Numbered from the stretch's first letter, positions 45,831 to 58,556 are shown. The stretch is 64,000 bases of DNA from Monilinia fructicola (GCA_008692225.1 VICG01000006.1:501501-565500); one strand, 5' to 3'. Numbers and translations: made by a program. The notes: generated by a model not told the origin, from the sequence alone.

Positions 45831-47643
45831 CTACTTTCCCTCAGCAATAATCTCTGATGCCAGATCCGCAATTGCGTACAATGAAGCTTGAGGGTGTCCT
45901 CCCAGTGGTGCCGGGAATATGCTTGCATCCACGACTCTCAGTCCCTGAACGCCCTTTACGCGTAAGTCGGTATCCAGCACTTTTCCGATTGCACAAGTTC
46001 CAGCGATATGGAAATGGGGGTTTCCAACGATACGAATCCGGTCTTCGATATCTTTATTGCTACTTTCCACAGTCAACGGTTCTAGCCCTGGACCAGGACC
46101 TACCTCGGTTTCTACAAAACTCTTTACCAACTTCAGTGCCAGTAAGGCATTGCAGTAGCCGACGAGCTCCATGGACTAATACCGCACGGTCTGTTGCCGT
46201 AGAAAAGTAATTCCCTGCAATTACTGGAGGGATATTGGGTGAAGCAGACGCTAATTCAAGTGAGCCTCGAGATGTTGGCAGCGTGAGCATGATCGAGGTG
46301 CCAATGAAACTACCATCAACAGGTACGCCAGGTGCAAGCGGGTTGTACAATATCATGGTTTCGACATGGCTCCGACCGATTTCACTCAGTCTCCCCACGT
46401 CTGACAGGTCACCGTCATCAGCAAGAGCCTCTTTGAGCGTCTCGGCAGGCAAAGCTTCATTGACAACCCAATCGACAGGCATTCCCTTGAAAAAAGCTGG
46501 GTCCGAAAGATCGGGATGTCCAATAGAGAGTCCACGCTCCGGGTTGCGCAGCTTGAAGATTTGAAAGAATGCAAAGTGCTCAAAGAGGTTTTGACCAACA
46601 GCTGGCAAGTCAAAAACAACTGGGATAGAATGACGAGTAAGCACTGCAGCTGGTCCTACTCCAGAAAGTTGGAGCAACTGTGGTGAGCCTACGGCACCGG
46701 CAGAGATTATGATTTCTTTACGAGCTTTTATTTGACGACCATCTCCAAGCACGACAGCTGTGGCTCGTGGCTTTTGGTCTGGAGTCTGTTCGAACAATAT
46801 GCGATGTACAATGGTTTCAGTAACGATACGAACACCAGATAGGTCGAAGGCCAAGTGAGACGGCTGGCGAACACCGTCGTCGAAATTTTCCAGAAATTCG
46901 GATAAGCCTTCAAGTTTGCCAGTGGTTTGTTGGAATTTTGTTCTACCCCAAGCTCGGCCCACTGAAGATCTGGGTGTCAGTAAATTTCCATTGTTTATTT
47001 ATCTTGAAGCAAATGTGTGACAAATGGCTAATTCCGAAAGTGGAGATGGTAGGAAGAACGAAAACTGGACACGCAGCATACATATCTTGGGATGTATGAT
47101 CGATGATTGAATGGTACTCACAGCTTTCCGAATAGGCTCACGCAGCGGATATCTTCTTTTCGGATCACTTGCACTGATGCTAGTCACCTTCATGGGACCA
47201 TCGGAGCCGTAATGGTCTGGATTTGCTGCTGCATCATGGACTGACTCGCTCCTCTGGAAATATGGCAAAAGGCCTTCGTAGCTCCAGCGATCATCACCAA
47301 GAATGCGAGCCCAAGCGTCGTAATCCTTTTTGTCACCGCGAGCCCACCCGCCATAATTTAGCACGCTTCCACCGCCTAGCGTTTTGCCTGCAACAAGTGT
47401 GATAACACGGTCGCCGAGAGCAGGAATAGGCGTTGTTTTATAAGCCCAGTCGAGTTCAGATCCAGGAAGAGCGAACCCTCCTCCTAGACTCGTCGAGTTC
47501 GGGTTTGATGTAGGATCTACACCAGCTTCGAGAATAAGGATGGAGGAAGACGGACCTAGACGCTCTGCGAGGCGACTCGCAAGCGCACAGCCTGTAAGAC
47601 CACCACCGACAATAATGTAATCGAATTCTGTAGGGACTTCCAT
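45831..47643 (-). pseudogene. GMC-family FAD oxidoreductase (choline dehydrogenase-like), two frame breaks
   Basis: GMC flavoproteins oxidise alcohols or amino compounds. Exon 1 (47643-47122) encodes the Rossmann FAD motif FDYIIVGGGLTGCALASRLA and the GGGSVLNYGGWARG loop. A 160-bp intron (47121-46962) leads to WAELGVEQN. The frame then shifts near 46924-46925, where one base appears missing; a long middle section follows in the second frame (IISAGAVGSPQLLQLSGVGP). At 46116-46119 a run of four A (plus strand) appears one too long, and the C-terminal part (HFHIAGTCAIGKV, GGHPQASLYAIAD) continues in a third frame to 45831. All family blocks survive in order. Either a recent pseudogene or assembly indels. 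Position makes it a candidate tailoring enzyme of the RiPP cluster. Confidence 0.82.
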
Positions 47644-48204
47644 AGTTTAAAATTTAAGACAGGATACGAAATAGTACTGGGTAGAGTAAAGGGCAAGAGC
47701 ATGCAAAGGTATTTATATAAACTGTGCCTCATTGAGAGCCTTAGACTTTAACGTATGCAGCCAGTAAGCAGCGGGGTCTCTTTCCTCCCTGTGCCACTGT
47801 GCTGCATAATATTGGAACTGCATGCCGGCCCTATACACTGGCTATAAACTGAGCATGGTGAGATGTCCTCTGTCTTTTAGGGCATGGTATTTTCACGCAA
47901 ACGACACAGTTCGACTCTATTGAGGACTAGATCAATGTCAATTCTAATGGAAACTTTGGGTTGACCTGTGCTTGTTTGAATCCGGTACAGATATATGTAA
48001 CATTTATTAGCTATCGGATTATTAATTCATTCCGGTCAATATGATATATAATCAGATTCCAAGGTTATGCATGTATCTGCCCTTTTGGGCCTAATCTTCT
48101 GCGCTTAAATTAGGTGACATAGGCTAGGCGACTTGGATGTATGATTGGCAGAATCAACGAAGTGGATTATCTTCCCTTCAAGGTTGTTCTCTGTATTCCC
48201 GATA
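47644..48204. other. Intergenic, GMC promoter side
   Basis: 561 bp upstream of the GMC gene. TTTATATAAA (about 47710-47719) is a TATA candidate for it. No gene seen. Confidence 0.4.
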
Positions 48205-48602
48205 CAGTAGAACCTGGGTATAAGGGACTACGTTATATGGGATAATTTGTTATACGGGATATTTATTCCAATTTTGGTAATTTTTGTATGGGGGAACGGG
48301 ATTTCTTAATTTTAAAGGATTACAAAACAAATTATTATTAGTTCTATATAAAAATTGAAGATTTTATTGATTGTCATGTAAAATTTAATAGGGAGATAAT
48401 CTAATTAGTAAGGAATAGCTTAAATGATGATATATCACATGATTTTTTTTATCAAAAATATCAAGGGTATATAGAAAAATAATTAAGCTTAGCTATACAA
48501 ATTTTGTTGATGCCTTGTTGCCTAACTTGTATATACAGGAATCCTGGCTATACAGGATTTAATTGGCCGAATTTTTCGATCCCTTATAACCAGATTCTAC
48601 TG
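48205..48602. mobile_element. MITE-like element, 398 bp, pogo/Tc1-type ends with TA duplication
   Basis: The left end CAGTAGAACCTGGGTATAAG and the reverse complement of the right end CAGTAGAATCTGGTTATAAG match over about 23 bp with three differences. TA flanks both sides (48203-48204, 48603-48604). There is no coding capacity. It is unrelated in sequence to the 852-bp element. Confidence 0.88.
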
Positions 48603-48859
48603 TATTCCCGTTTTAGCGAAGAAAATCAGACCCAAAAGGTTGTAGACTTCATCTGAGATAATAACCTCATTTTCGCGGGAACATCATGCCCAAGAAAATC
48701 CATCGTAGCTCGTATTTCCAGGTTTATAAGGTATTCAAATGTGTCTTTTGCATTATTTGTGTGGATTTATGAAAAGGAGTCCCCAACATTCGAAGCTCGC
48801 TAATGCTAAGACTGAAGATTCACTTCTTGGACAACATTATAGTAATTGTACAATCATAA

Positions 48860-50450
48860 TTATGACATATCCACGGATCGCTCTACCGCAATACCTTTGA
48901 GAGGTGCAATATGGCTGTGTAATGGACCTCCGGCATTGATCCTTGTATTTACCGCGGGGCTGTGATAATGTTGCAAGTCGTCCAGGTTATTCAAGTCTGC
49001 CTGCGATTCTGTCTCCATAGAACTTTCTCCGCGTCTACCGCTTTTGGCTGAACCATAGATATATTTTGAATTTTTGTTTCGATTGTACGAGCTTAGCTCG
49101 ACAGAGCCGGAGTTGGATTGTGACTTTTTCGTCAGGTGTAGCCAAATAGGACGGTAAGTCGGTAGACAGGCGCTTAGAATGGCGCTGGAGAGCTCAATAT
49201 TTGCCCAGAAGAAGACGGGTGATGTATAGACTGAGAGGAAAGTGATCAGTAAGCGGTACGTCTCTTGTCATAAACTGAAATGTATTCTAAAGGGGATAAC
49301 TTACAAGTTTCGTCGTTGTAATGTAGCAGAAAAATTGAGTCTACATGGAAATATGCTAACATACGCGTAACGCTAAAGGCACAGACGCTAAACAGGAAGG
49401 TCAGTTTTCATGTCTATGATGAAAGAATTGGAGATCGATAAAGTGCAGAACCTACGTCGCTCCTAGAAAAAACATCACCAACACCCCCATCTTCTGCTTT
49501 GGACGAAGTTTCAATTGCAAGACCATGGGTATCGGAAGAAGAAGGATTAAAATGTCAACAATCATGTCTGAGATGCTCATAGCATACCACATAGCCACTG
49601 AATTAATACATTTGTCTATGAGCACCGGGCTGTCATCAGTTGCCAATAACTCGTTTTAGTAAATAGATGGGAAGACTTTCACCCATATTTGTGGTGTGCG
49701 AGTTGCAAAAAATGAAAGATCAGAGACCAGAATGGAGAATTGATCGGAATTGAAATAGATTGTACTTACGGCCATAAAACGGCTCAACGAATGGCGTGAT
49801 GGGATAGCATGTGAACAAATTCGCAAAGAAGAACGATATCGTCCATGCAGATACGATTACCAACATAACTCTAGCCGTGAGTACGAAGGCTGCTCCAACG
49901 AAAATATTCATATAGAATACCAGAATAGAGGATTTTATCAACCCAAGACCGATGGTAGTGAGCATATTAATAGCAAACTTACACTTTTAATCAAATTGTT
50001 AGCGTGCTGAGCTTGTAGGTTCGAGATCGTGCAACGGTGCATACCTTTTCATAAACAACAAATCTTGGATCGTCAAGAATCGGTTGCCCATTAGCGTCAT
50101 CTGCTTCATGTTGTCCAAGATTTCCTCTATAGGAAGCTATGAGTTGCATTAGCTCAACCATATGATTTCAGATGCGGAACCAGGAGACACTCACCAGCAA
50201 GTTGAATAGAGCAACAAGCAATCGCAAATACCTTTGAATTAATACAGTTAGATATAAATCAAATCATTTCCTTATTCCCAGATGTATTCACCAGTGCAAC
50301 CAAGATGATATAGTCATCGGCTTGGAAACTACGACGTCCAATATACTTTGCCCAGAGCCTTAGAGCTACTGCGACTATCGGTAGTACAAGAAAGCCCAGC
50401 CCTAGACCTATCATCTGGGTCTTCGAATAATCATCTGCCATATAAACCAT
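48860..50450 (-). CDS. Seven-helix integral membrane protein (fungal rhodopsin-like/PTH11-related family)
   Basis: Seven exons: 50450-50292, 50231-50195, 50136-50045, 49983-49770, 49615-49456, 49387-49305 and 49230-48860; phases close to 371 residues. Hydrophobic segments include MIGLGLGFLVLPIVAVALRL, TTIGLGLIKSSILVFYMNIF, VMLVIVSAWTISFFFANLF, MIVDILILLLPIPMVLQL and MGVLVMFFLGATVCAFSV, then SPVFFWANIELSSAILSACL. The order, with the LRLWAKYIGRRSFQADDYII loop after helix 1 and LLPIPMVLQLKLRPKQKMGV, is that of the fungal integral membrane family often annotated as rhodopsin domain or satratoxin SC1-like. These are common beside secondary-metabolite genes; ligand unknown. The tail is Ser-rich and cytosolic. 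Not tied to the RiPP group except by position. Confidence 0.82.
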
Positions 50451-52637
50451 TTTGGGCAACTTTGAACCGATAGCTGATCAATAAGACAAGACTTGATTGC
50501 AATGATGCTCGTGAATTTCCCCCGGGGTTTGAAGCAAGTTATCGAAATAAAAGAAGACCGAACGGGCGAACTTAATATTATAGTAATCGAACATGAACAT
50601 AATGAACTATCTGGGCATTGCTACATAGTAAAATAAAGCAACAACATAACTCCAGGAGTTGCATTACTAGAATAGTCCATCATGTCACATTTCTCACTGT
50701 CATATTTGTCACCGCGACCGTTATCACCACCATCTAATCGTAAATCCAACAAGCAAATCCAATCCTGCAACAATTCGGGGCTGGAAATAGACAGAGTCTA
50801 CGAGCTCCGTTCCATTCTGATTTTCATCGTCTCTCATACGGCACGGCGTGTAAGCAAATCTCCGAACAACCCCGCACAGTATTCTTCCACATTTCAGTAA
50901 GATTTACACTTCTGTTGCAGAACTTCTGCAGTGATATCCCACTGAGCTCCACACATAAGCGGTTTTGCACAGGCTTCATGGCTGCATTATACACATTCCA
51001 AAAACGTGAACATACCCCTCCACACTAGTCCTATCAACTTTAAAGAATCCGCAATGAATTGTGGAATCACAGCTTTGCAAATTTGTTTGCAAACTATTCT
51101 TCTAAAGCCGTTCCCGCAGGTTTCCGTGATTGCCGTACAAATAAGATCTGCTGCATTCCCTTTCGAGAGATTGAACCGTGATACTCGTGTCAGAGTAGTC
51201 CGATCACGACTTTGCTGTCGTTTCTCATCGTATCTGAAGGCCTTGAACCGGGTTTCAATATGATGTAAGAAAATAGTCAATGCAACCAATGCAGATATAT
51301 ATCTCACCGATAATTATGCAATTGACACATATCAGACTATAGATTCACCGTCTTAGAAGACTGATTGTGCCGCAGCCACCATCTATTTTGGAAAATCCTT
51401 ATGTATATCTGAAGAGAGATTACCTTTTTGGCAGGTGAGAAGGATTGGGGTTGATTTTCAGTTTAGATATACTTTATCTACCGAAAGGCCAGGAAACCTT
51501 GCCCAGAGTTGTATAGAAGATGGGTGGCCGGTAGTGGCTTGTGGGGCTGCTACGATTAAATTGCGGATAACGGGCGGGTTGAATTTATATATAGAATTTA
51601 TAGAATTTATAGAATTCGTGTGATTTTTGTAATTTATAATTATAAAGTTGATATAAAAGGCATGAATGATCTGTAAACTATTAAACTGCGTTTAATGGTT
51701 AATCCGCAGTTAAACTATGATTTATTCTTATAGAGCAGTTTTTCTTAAAATCTTAATAATTTATCTATGAAATAGTTGTTTTTTAATAATTTAGTGTTAC
51801 AGTGTACCTAGGTATTATCAATCTCATGGTCACATGATTATACTAGCCTAATTCGCCTAGCTTGTCTTAGATTAGCTTAGCTTGGCTTAAGTAAGCGGGC
51901 CGATAAATTGGGATCCGCTCACTTTCACAATCCTCATCTTAATTTAATTCAATCAAAACAGTCACATTTAGCTATCAAAAGACTGAATCGAATCACCCTA
52001 CCGGTACGGTTGTTAGTTATCTTCACGCAGCCTAGCTATTTTTTATTACAATGATATCTAAAGAGTTTTTATATTTCAAAATTTATGTGGATGTTGATTT
52101 TAGCCTTTTGATTTTGAAAAGAGAGAGTATAATCAAGAACTACTAGAAATTTCGACAAGATAAAGTCGAATATTCTGGGATATCCTTCCATGAATATCCT
52201 TAATATAAATCGAGTTCTGAAGTAGAAGCTGAATATGAAAAACGCTGTTAGCAGAACGTGATCGTGGTCCGCATTCCAGGGGGGATGTATCATCATGGCG
52301 TTAACAAGAGCGTTGTTTGGATGAACCAATACGACCGGGATCTTTGGCAAGACTTGTCTTTGTATAGATTTTCATGCCGAGTTACCCTGTTACAGTGTCT
52401 TTGAAGGATTGTCGTCACAGTTTTGGCTGCGATAATGTCAGATTCACTTGGATACTTTGTACATGAAGTGGTCTGATACATTAGGGATGCTTGAATCCTT
52501 CAGTCATGTCCGCTACCACATTGTCTTGCACTAGCCTCCTTGAAGTTGTCAACGCATGGAATTGAAAATGCAGCCTATGACAGCCAGTTACAAAATTCGG
52601 ATCGAAATGTGTATCTTCGTTTTACCGTATTGCCTGC
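50451..52637. other. Intergenic, no gene seen
   Basis: About 2.2 kb. It holds a short GAATTTATA tandem near 51588-51618 and the first copy of a 170-bp dispersed repeat (51795-51966). Open frames such as 50987-51307 show no family resemblance. Confidence 0.4.
51795..51966 (+). repeat. Dispersed repeat copy 1 (LTR-like start TGTTACAGTG)
   Basis: About 170 bp shared in direct orientation with 54731-54896, including CACATGATTATACTAGCCTA and AAATTGGGATCCGCTCACTT. It starts with TG and carries a TATA-like TAAATTGG and a promoter-like downstream part, as in a retrotransposon LTR. Its far end was not found, so this is provisional. Confidence 0.7.
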
Positions 52638-53809
52638 TCACCATTCGATCTCCCCCCCGTAGATACTCGGAAAGCGCCCACCGGTGCTCGCCATTGTCGC
52701 TTCATCTATCTGTGTAGGTATACTAATTAGACCGCCGCACTAAATAGGCTTGGATAATGCGAAGCACTTACTGTTTTAGCAAGGAAAGTCGTTGCATTAT
52801 CCACAGATTCTATTGCCTCGGCCATTCCGAAATGTTTCGCACCTTCATTGCCCATATCTGTCTTCACAAATCTACATTTCGCTTGAATTAGCATGACTGT
52901 GCAAATCCTTCCGATTGATGTCCATTGCCTTAGCGATGACCAAAAGCATACTCACCCCGGATATGCACACCAAGCTATTAACTTTCCCTTCTCACCACCA
53001 TGTTCGATATGAATCCTCCTCACCAAAAAGTGGGCCATCGCCTTGCTTGACCCATAAGCAAGCATATCCGGATATGGATACTTCTCCAACCCTGCGATAC
53101 TTCCGTTCACACTTCCCGGGAGAAGGAATTTCGGATGGGGAGATGCGTCTAGGAGAGGGAACACAGCTTGGAATAGTGTAAGAGGCCCTGGGCTTATTAA
53201 TAATGAAGGAGGTATAGAAATGCTGGCACATTTACCGTAGACATTTGTATTAACATGGTCTTGTATCTGTGAGGGTTTGACATCTAGCACGCTGCTAAAG
53301 TGCGTCGCAATCCCGGCGTTGGCAACCACCTGTTCAATCCGCGATTAGCATAAATCTATCAGATCCATGCCTTACTTGCCCTACAACATGATATCTAGGC
53401 CTGTTGATCCGAAGGACTCCATTACTTGTGGAGGTTTCCTTCTCTCTCCTAAAATATATTCGAAAGCGATCAACGTACCACGTCAAGCCTCGTAATTCCA
53501 TACACATCCTTTAGCTCCTTCACCGCGTCCGCAGCATCACTTGCAACATTGCTATCAATCTTCACAACAATCAACTTACTATCTGTACCAGTGAGCAAAG
53601 TAGCAAAGGTCTTGGCAGAAAGATCGGGGTCGCGGACTGCAGCGACAACAATGGTATTATTCCGAGCGAGAAAGTTCGCAACAAGGCCTAGACCAATACC
53701 TAGCTGAACATTAATCGACTTGCAAGGATAAAAGTGAGATAGGAAATGTACAGCACATACCGCGGTTTGCCCCCGTGATAAGGTATATAGAGGGATTTCC
53801 AAAAGCCAT
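52638..53809 (-). CDS. Short-chain dehydrogenase/reductase (norsolorinic acid ketoreductase-like)
   Basis: NAD(P)-dependent carbonyl/alcohol redox enzyme. Six exons: 53809-53761, 53699-53479, 53329-53236, 53187-52956, 52871-52772 and 52709-52638; phases close to 255 residues, a normal classical SDR length. The cofactor motif is TGANRGIG (spanning intron 1), the NAG motif is VVANAGIA, and the active site is Ser in LPGSVNGS with Tyr-x-x-x-Lys in AYGSSKAM. The VVAAVRDP strand end and overall pattern resemble fungal ketoreductases of the AflD type. The third intron is 48 bp and in-frame open, so its removal is inferred from family sequence. Two direct repeats flank the gene. The substrate is unknown. 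Confidence 0.87.
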
Positions 53810-56000
53810 CTGGAGAGTACGTAAGTGGGGGTTGGATTGGCCGATTAGTGATTGTAGATGTTTTTTTATATTGAAAAGATCTAAGGTTATAGTATGGCCA
53901 TACTTTTCTTTACTTATAGTAATAATGGATTCAAGGAGTTAATCCTAACCCCGATTCCTACTGTTTACACAAACATCCGATTGATAAGCTTCTGCACCCT
54001 AAGTCTGGGAAGTAAGTCGTAATTGGTACTGTGCATCTTAAGATTCTATTTTCACCACGATCAATCAGGATACGCGTAAACAAAAAAAACTGGAGGAGGT
54101 GAAACATCCAACTTGTGTAACTGTTGGTATGTTGTATTTCGCGGGCCATCAATGGATCCGGCTTCCTCAGCACGCCCAACACAGATATAATCTATCTGGT
54201 TCATACGAGGTCTGTTTGAGGGATCCACTCCCAAGGCCGGGATTAGATAACGCTTAAATCCGAGGAAAAGCTGCCTTGAAGGGTTTGAAGATGCGGAGAA
54301 GTGGAAACCCTCCCTGCACAACCGGGATGGGGAGATACAGTATGTATTGTAAGATTATATACTGTGGCAGAAAACCCCACAGAGTTCTTATAACCGGTTA
54401 TAAGTATTATTCATATTCGTGCCGCTAGAAGATCCGCGGCTCGGGTAAATTGGCACGTAAAGTAGGTTACAACAATGATCAGCTAGAAGGTGGATCCAAA
54501 ATTTCGCTTGTTTCCGAGTTGCGACAGCATGAGTATACTTACAAGTTAGTAGGGGTAAGGTTACAGTACAGAGTACAGTAATGATTTTAGTACTGTACGG
54601 AGTATACTACTGTACGAATTCGGATGCTGGTCTTATAGCAGCTTTATGGGATAATCTAGAACAAAAGTTCAAACCCCCGCTGTAGAATCTTGTTATTCCA
54701 ATGTAGGATTGTAATGTTTCATTACAGAACTGTTACAGTGTATTATCAATCTTATGGTCACATGACTATACTAGCCTAATTCGCTTAACTTATCTTAGAT
54801 TAGCTTATGTAGCTTAGCTCAAGTAAGCGGGGCCTATAAATTGGGATCCGCTCACTTTCAGAATCCTCATCTTAATTTAATTCAATCACAGTCACAAGAA
54901 CTCAATCATTAATCCAGGTTCTGATGTAAGATGATGAACTTGTGATTCCAATGTAAGTTTGTATTATGAAGAATATCAGTCATAATTTTAAAATTTTAAT
55001 AAGAACAAAATGAATTTTTTTACATTTTTGTTTTGATTTTGAGAAGTATATTAATAATTAGTTAAAAAACTCATTTTCAATGGATCGAAATTAACAACTA
55101 TATAGGATAATTTAACGACTAATTGCAAGATTGTACGAGTTTATAGTAGAAGTCAGGAGTTTTTGTCTAGATTGTCCCAAAAAGTCACTATAAATAGGTC
55201 TAGATCATAAAAAACCTACTTTCTGTTCATGTATTCTTACTATTCTTACCTCAACTCTCCACCTGCCCAGATAGATGGTAATTAATAGATAGATCGCATT
55301 GGCCCAAGCTGTAAACAGTTAGACTCTTTGAGAACCTGATTATCACGCCGACCAGATATCATCCCGGAGTAAGTGCTGTCTGAATAAACTGGGGAAAAGA
55401 ATTATTCTGGGAAGGTCGCACACCGTTGCACAGGGGTCTCAACATCCCCCCTCAAATAACGCGTGTTTTGGATCTGATTTAGTAACTACGTACCCCAACT
55501 AGGCTACAGTGGAGCATCGCTATATGGCAAATGGGATAGCGACTAGCCCCGGCCAACTAACAGACACAGATCACAGGCAGTGTACGGCCTAGAGCAGAGG
55601 ACTGTGAAGGCCTATCCGGTTAGATCTTTGAATCCATATCAATTTTCAAATATCTGAATTATTAGTGCTTACTGTAATACGAAGCCTTGCTAATTCGGTT
55701 CCATGGCACACTCTATAGACATATAATTCCTCGGTTCTACGCGACAGAGCGTGATGTGAGGCTGGAGTGGACTAAATGGTCTGATCGATGCTTGAATAGC
55801 TTCGACATCCAAATTTAATTCAGTTAATTCACTTCAATATACTTTGTAGTGAGTGCATTAGCTTACAAGATATTTAATCAAGTATATAGATTTGTGAGAA
55901 ATACGTTTATTAAACATAGAGCAGGTTTAAGCGATCTAATCAATTTACTGGACACTATGGTGGATTTCTAGGCCAATCCCAAACATCGTAAAATGATATA
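53810..56000. other. Intergenic, no gene seen
   Basis: About 2.2 kb with the second copy of the 170-bp repeat (54731-54896) and a phrase ATTCCAATGTA on both sides of it (near 54695 and 54939). Near 54560-54615 there are several GTACAGTA/TACTGTAC half-palindromes. No protein recognised. Confidence 0.4.
54731..54896 (+). repeat. Dispersed repeat copy 2 (LTR-like start TGTTACAGTG)
   Basis: Direct-orientation partner of 51795-51966 with about 90 percent identity by eye. One deletion (CCTAGG part) separates the copies near their start. If an LTR, the copy could extend to CTCAACA near 55445, but I cannot confirm that against copy 1. Confidence 0.7.
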
Positions 56001-58132
56001 ACCGAGCTCCCTGTATTCTATATGTCCTTATATCTTATATGTTTTTTAATTACCATTTATGATTACTTTAAAAATTTATAATAATTCGGATTTATAAGAT
56101 ATAAAGCTAAAATTTATTTTAATGTATATTAAGGAATAGAATAATAAAATAAAACTATAAAATCCTTCAAATTTTATATTTTAATAGAACCTTAATTTTT
56201 CGATTCCTTTTTATATATATTTCTCTCTTTTTTTATTATTAAAATATTAAGCTTTATTTCTTTAAAGAGTTTTATAATTTTTTTAAATGTTAAATCTACA
56301 ATATTAAAATATATTAAGCTTTTTTAAGCTTTTTTAATAAATTATCTTAACGATTTTAAAGCTTTTTTTACTTTTATTTTGAAATCCTATATAATTTAAT
56401 AATTAATTTTCTTTTAAATTACTTTAATTATAACTTTTATATTCTTTTTTTTTTATTTTTTTCAAACCTTTTTTTATATTTTAGCTTTTTTTCATATTTT
56501 AATATAAATACTTTTATTAATTAGTAATTCTTAATTTTTGTTATTATATTAGAAGATTATATTTAAGTTTTATTAATTTTCTTTTCTAATAGGTTTAAAT
56601 ACTTAGATTAAATCCTTTTTTTTTTAATTTTTAAACCCTTTTCTAAACTTTTTAATTTATATAATTAAATGTTTATTTAAACTACATTTGTTAATATTGT
56701 TTTAAAAAGTTTCTTCGTTATATTTAAATTAGAATTTTAATAAAATTCAAATTTTCAACGATAAAGAATTTTCGATATATATAGAATTCAAATCTTATTC
56801 CTTATTAATAATATTAATATAAATAATAAAGGAGACTTGAATTTAATTATAAAAATAATATCACTTTTATTTATAGAATAAATTCCTACTTTTTTAAAGA
56901 AATATATAATATTATATATTATTTTTATTTAAATTTAAGTTTTTCGAAATATAAGCTAAAAATTATATTTTAATTTTTTTAATAATACCTTTTTTATTAT
57001 ACAAAAATAAATTAAACACTATAGTATATTAATTTAAAAAAGGAAAAAGAATTTAATATTAAAAAATTAAAACTAATATATAAAATAAAAAGAGAGAATT
57101 AATATTATAATTTTTAATTTCTTATATTTTACTATAAATTTTTTATTAATATAATTAAAATACTTATTTACAATTAATAGATAATACTTTCTTTTTGCTT
57201 TTTAATATATATATTATTAAAATACCTTTATTAATTAAATAAAACTAAATATATTAAATAATTACTTATTATTTAATACTTTAAAATAAGTTTAATCTTT
57301 ATATAATACTTTATTAATCTAAGTATTCTAAAAATCCTTTAAATTTCTTTTATAAACTAAAATAAATAAAAAGGCTATTTTGTTAGTATAAATATATACT
57401 AAAAAACTAATAAACTTTTTCAATTAATTTTGTTTAAATTTTTTTTTATTATATACTTTAATATTTATAATCTTTATTATTAATTTATTTATTTTAATTA
57501 TAAAATCTTTTTTATTTTAATTATATATATTCTTTGGAAATATATTATATTTTTCAATTGTTTTTATTAACTAAATAGAAAAAAAAGATATTAGTAAAAG
57601 CCTTTTTAATAATATTAAATAACAATAACACAAAATATAACTAATTAAATTATAGAAATATTTAAACATCTCTATATTATTAACTTTAATATATAAATTA
57701 TTAATATAATAAAAATATTAATATTTAAAACGATTTTTATACCTTTTAATAAAATTTATAATCTAATTTTTTTTATCAAATTCCTAATTATACAATTAGT
57801 AAAAAATATAAATCGTTATATTAATTTGTTAATCTAATTAATAAGAATCTTTTTTTGCTTTACTAAAAAAGATTAATATATATCAGCATATACTATTATA
57901 TAAAAAATAGTTTTGCTTTTATAATATTAAGAAAATGTAAAATAGTTAATTTTATATATTTTAGTTATTTAAGTATATTTAAAATATTTTTGCTTTTAAA
58001 TATAATTTAATACGGTTTTTATATAAGTCTTTAAAAGGATTTTGTTAGATTTTGAATTTATAGTATTTTTATTTTGAAAATCGAAAAAAAGCGTATAAGA
58101 TATAGGGATATATACGATACAGGGAGCTCGGT
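56001..58132. mobile_element. AT-rich DNA transposon relic, 2.13 kb, with TIRs and TA duplication
   Basis: The left end ACCGAGCTCCCTGTAT is repeated in reverse complement at the right end. The match goes on imperfectly for about 45 bp (TATATCTTATA part). TA lies on each side (55999-56000 and 58133-58134), as for Tc1/mariner elements. The interior is over 80 percent A+T by eye with no open frame, fitting heavy RIP. At 2.1 kb, it is large enough to have once held a transposase. Confidence 0.88.
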
Positions 58133-58556
58133 TATTGTAGAGTTGTATAATTTAAAGTTTTATATAAAAGGAATAGTAAATAATAAATAATCTTATGAGA
58201 TTTTCGTAAGAATATCCTAGACTCTTAAAGTTACTATGACTTATATTCAATAAATACAACACACAGCAATTTTCGAATGATCTATATTTATCTTACAAAC
58301 ACTTCCGAAAAGAACAAAGTCAATAGAGTCCACGGGTATGCATGCATTCCCGAAAAAAAGGTTTGGTGTCGAATTTCCACATGGAAATTAAAGCTTGACA
58401 AATGGAGATGATGTTTAACCATGTGCTTTATTGGCAGCAAACTTCTAGCAGCTTCCGTTTTTCTTTATAAATGTGGCCAAAGAAGCTGCATCTCGTCTGT
58501 ATCATCATTCGCAGCCCGCATATCCGTGATTGTAGAAGATCTTTACATCCGCAATC
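58133..58556. promoter_or_regulatory. Promoter side of the BBE-like gene
   Basis: 424 bp between the transposon relic and the ATG at 58557. No gene seen; an alternative frame at 58421-58699 overlaps the real gene and is rejected. Confidence 0.4.

Noticed and set aside
46235..46564. Plus-strand frame in the GMC region
   Set aside because: Antisense shadow of the conserved GMC coding sequence.
50987..51307. Overlapping frames on both strands near 51 kb
   Set aside because: Mutual shadows with no recognised motif.
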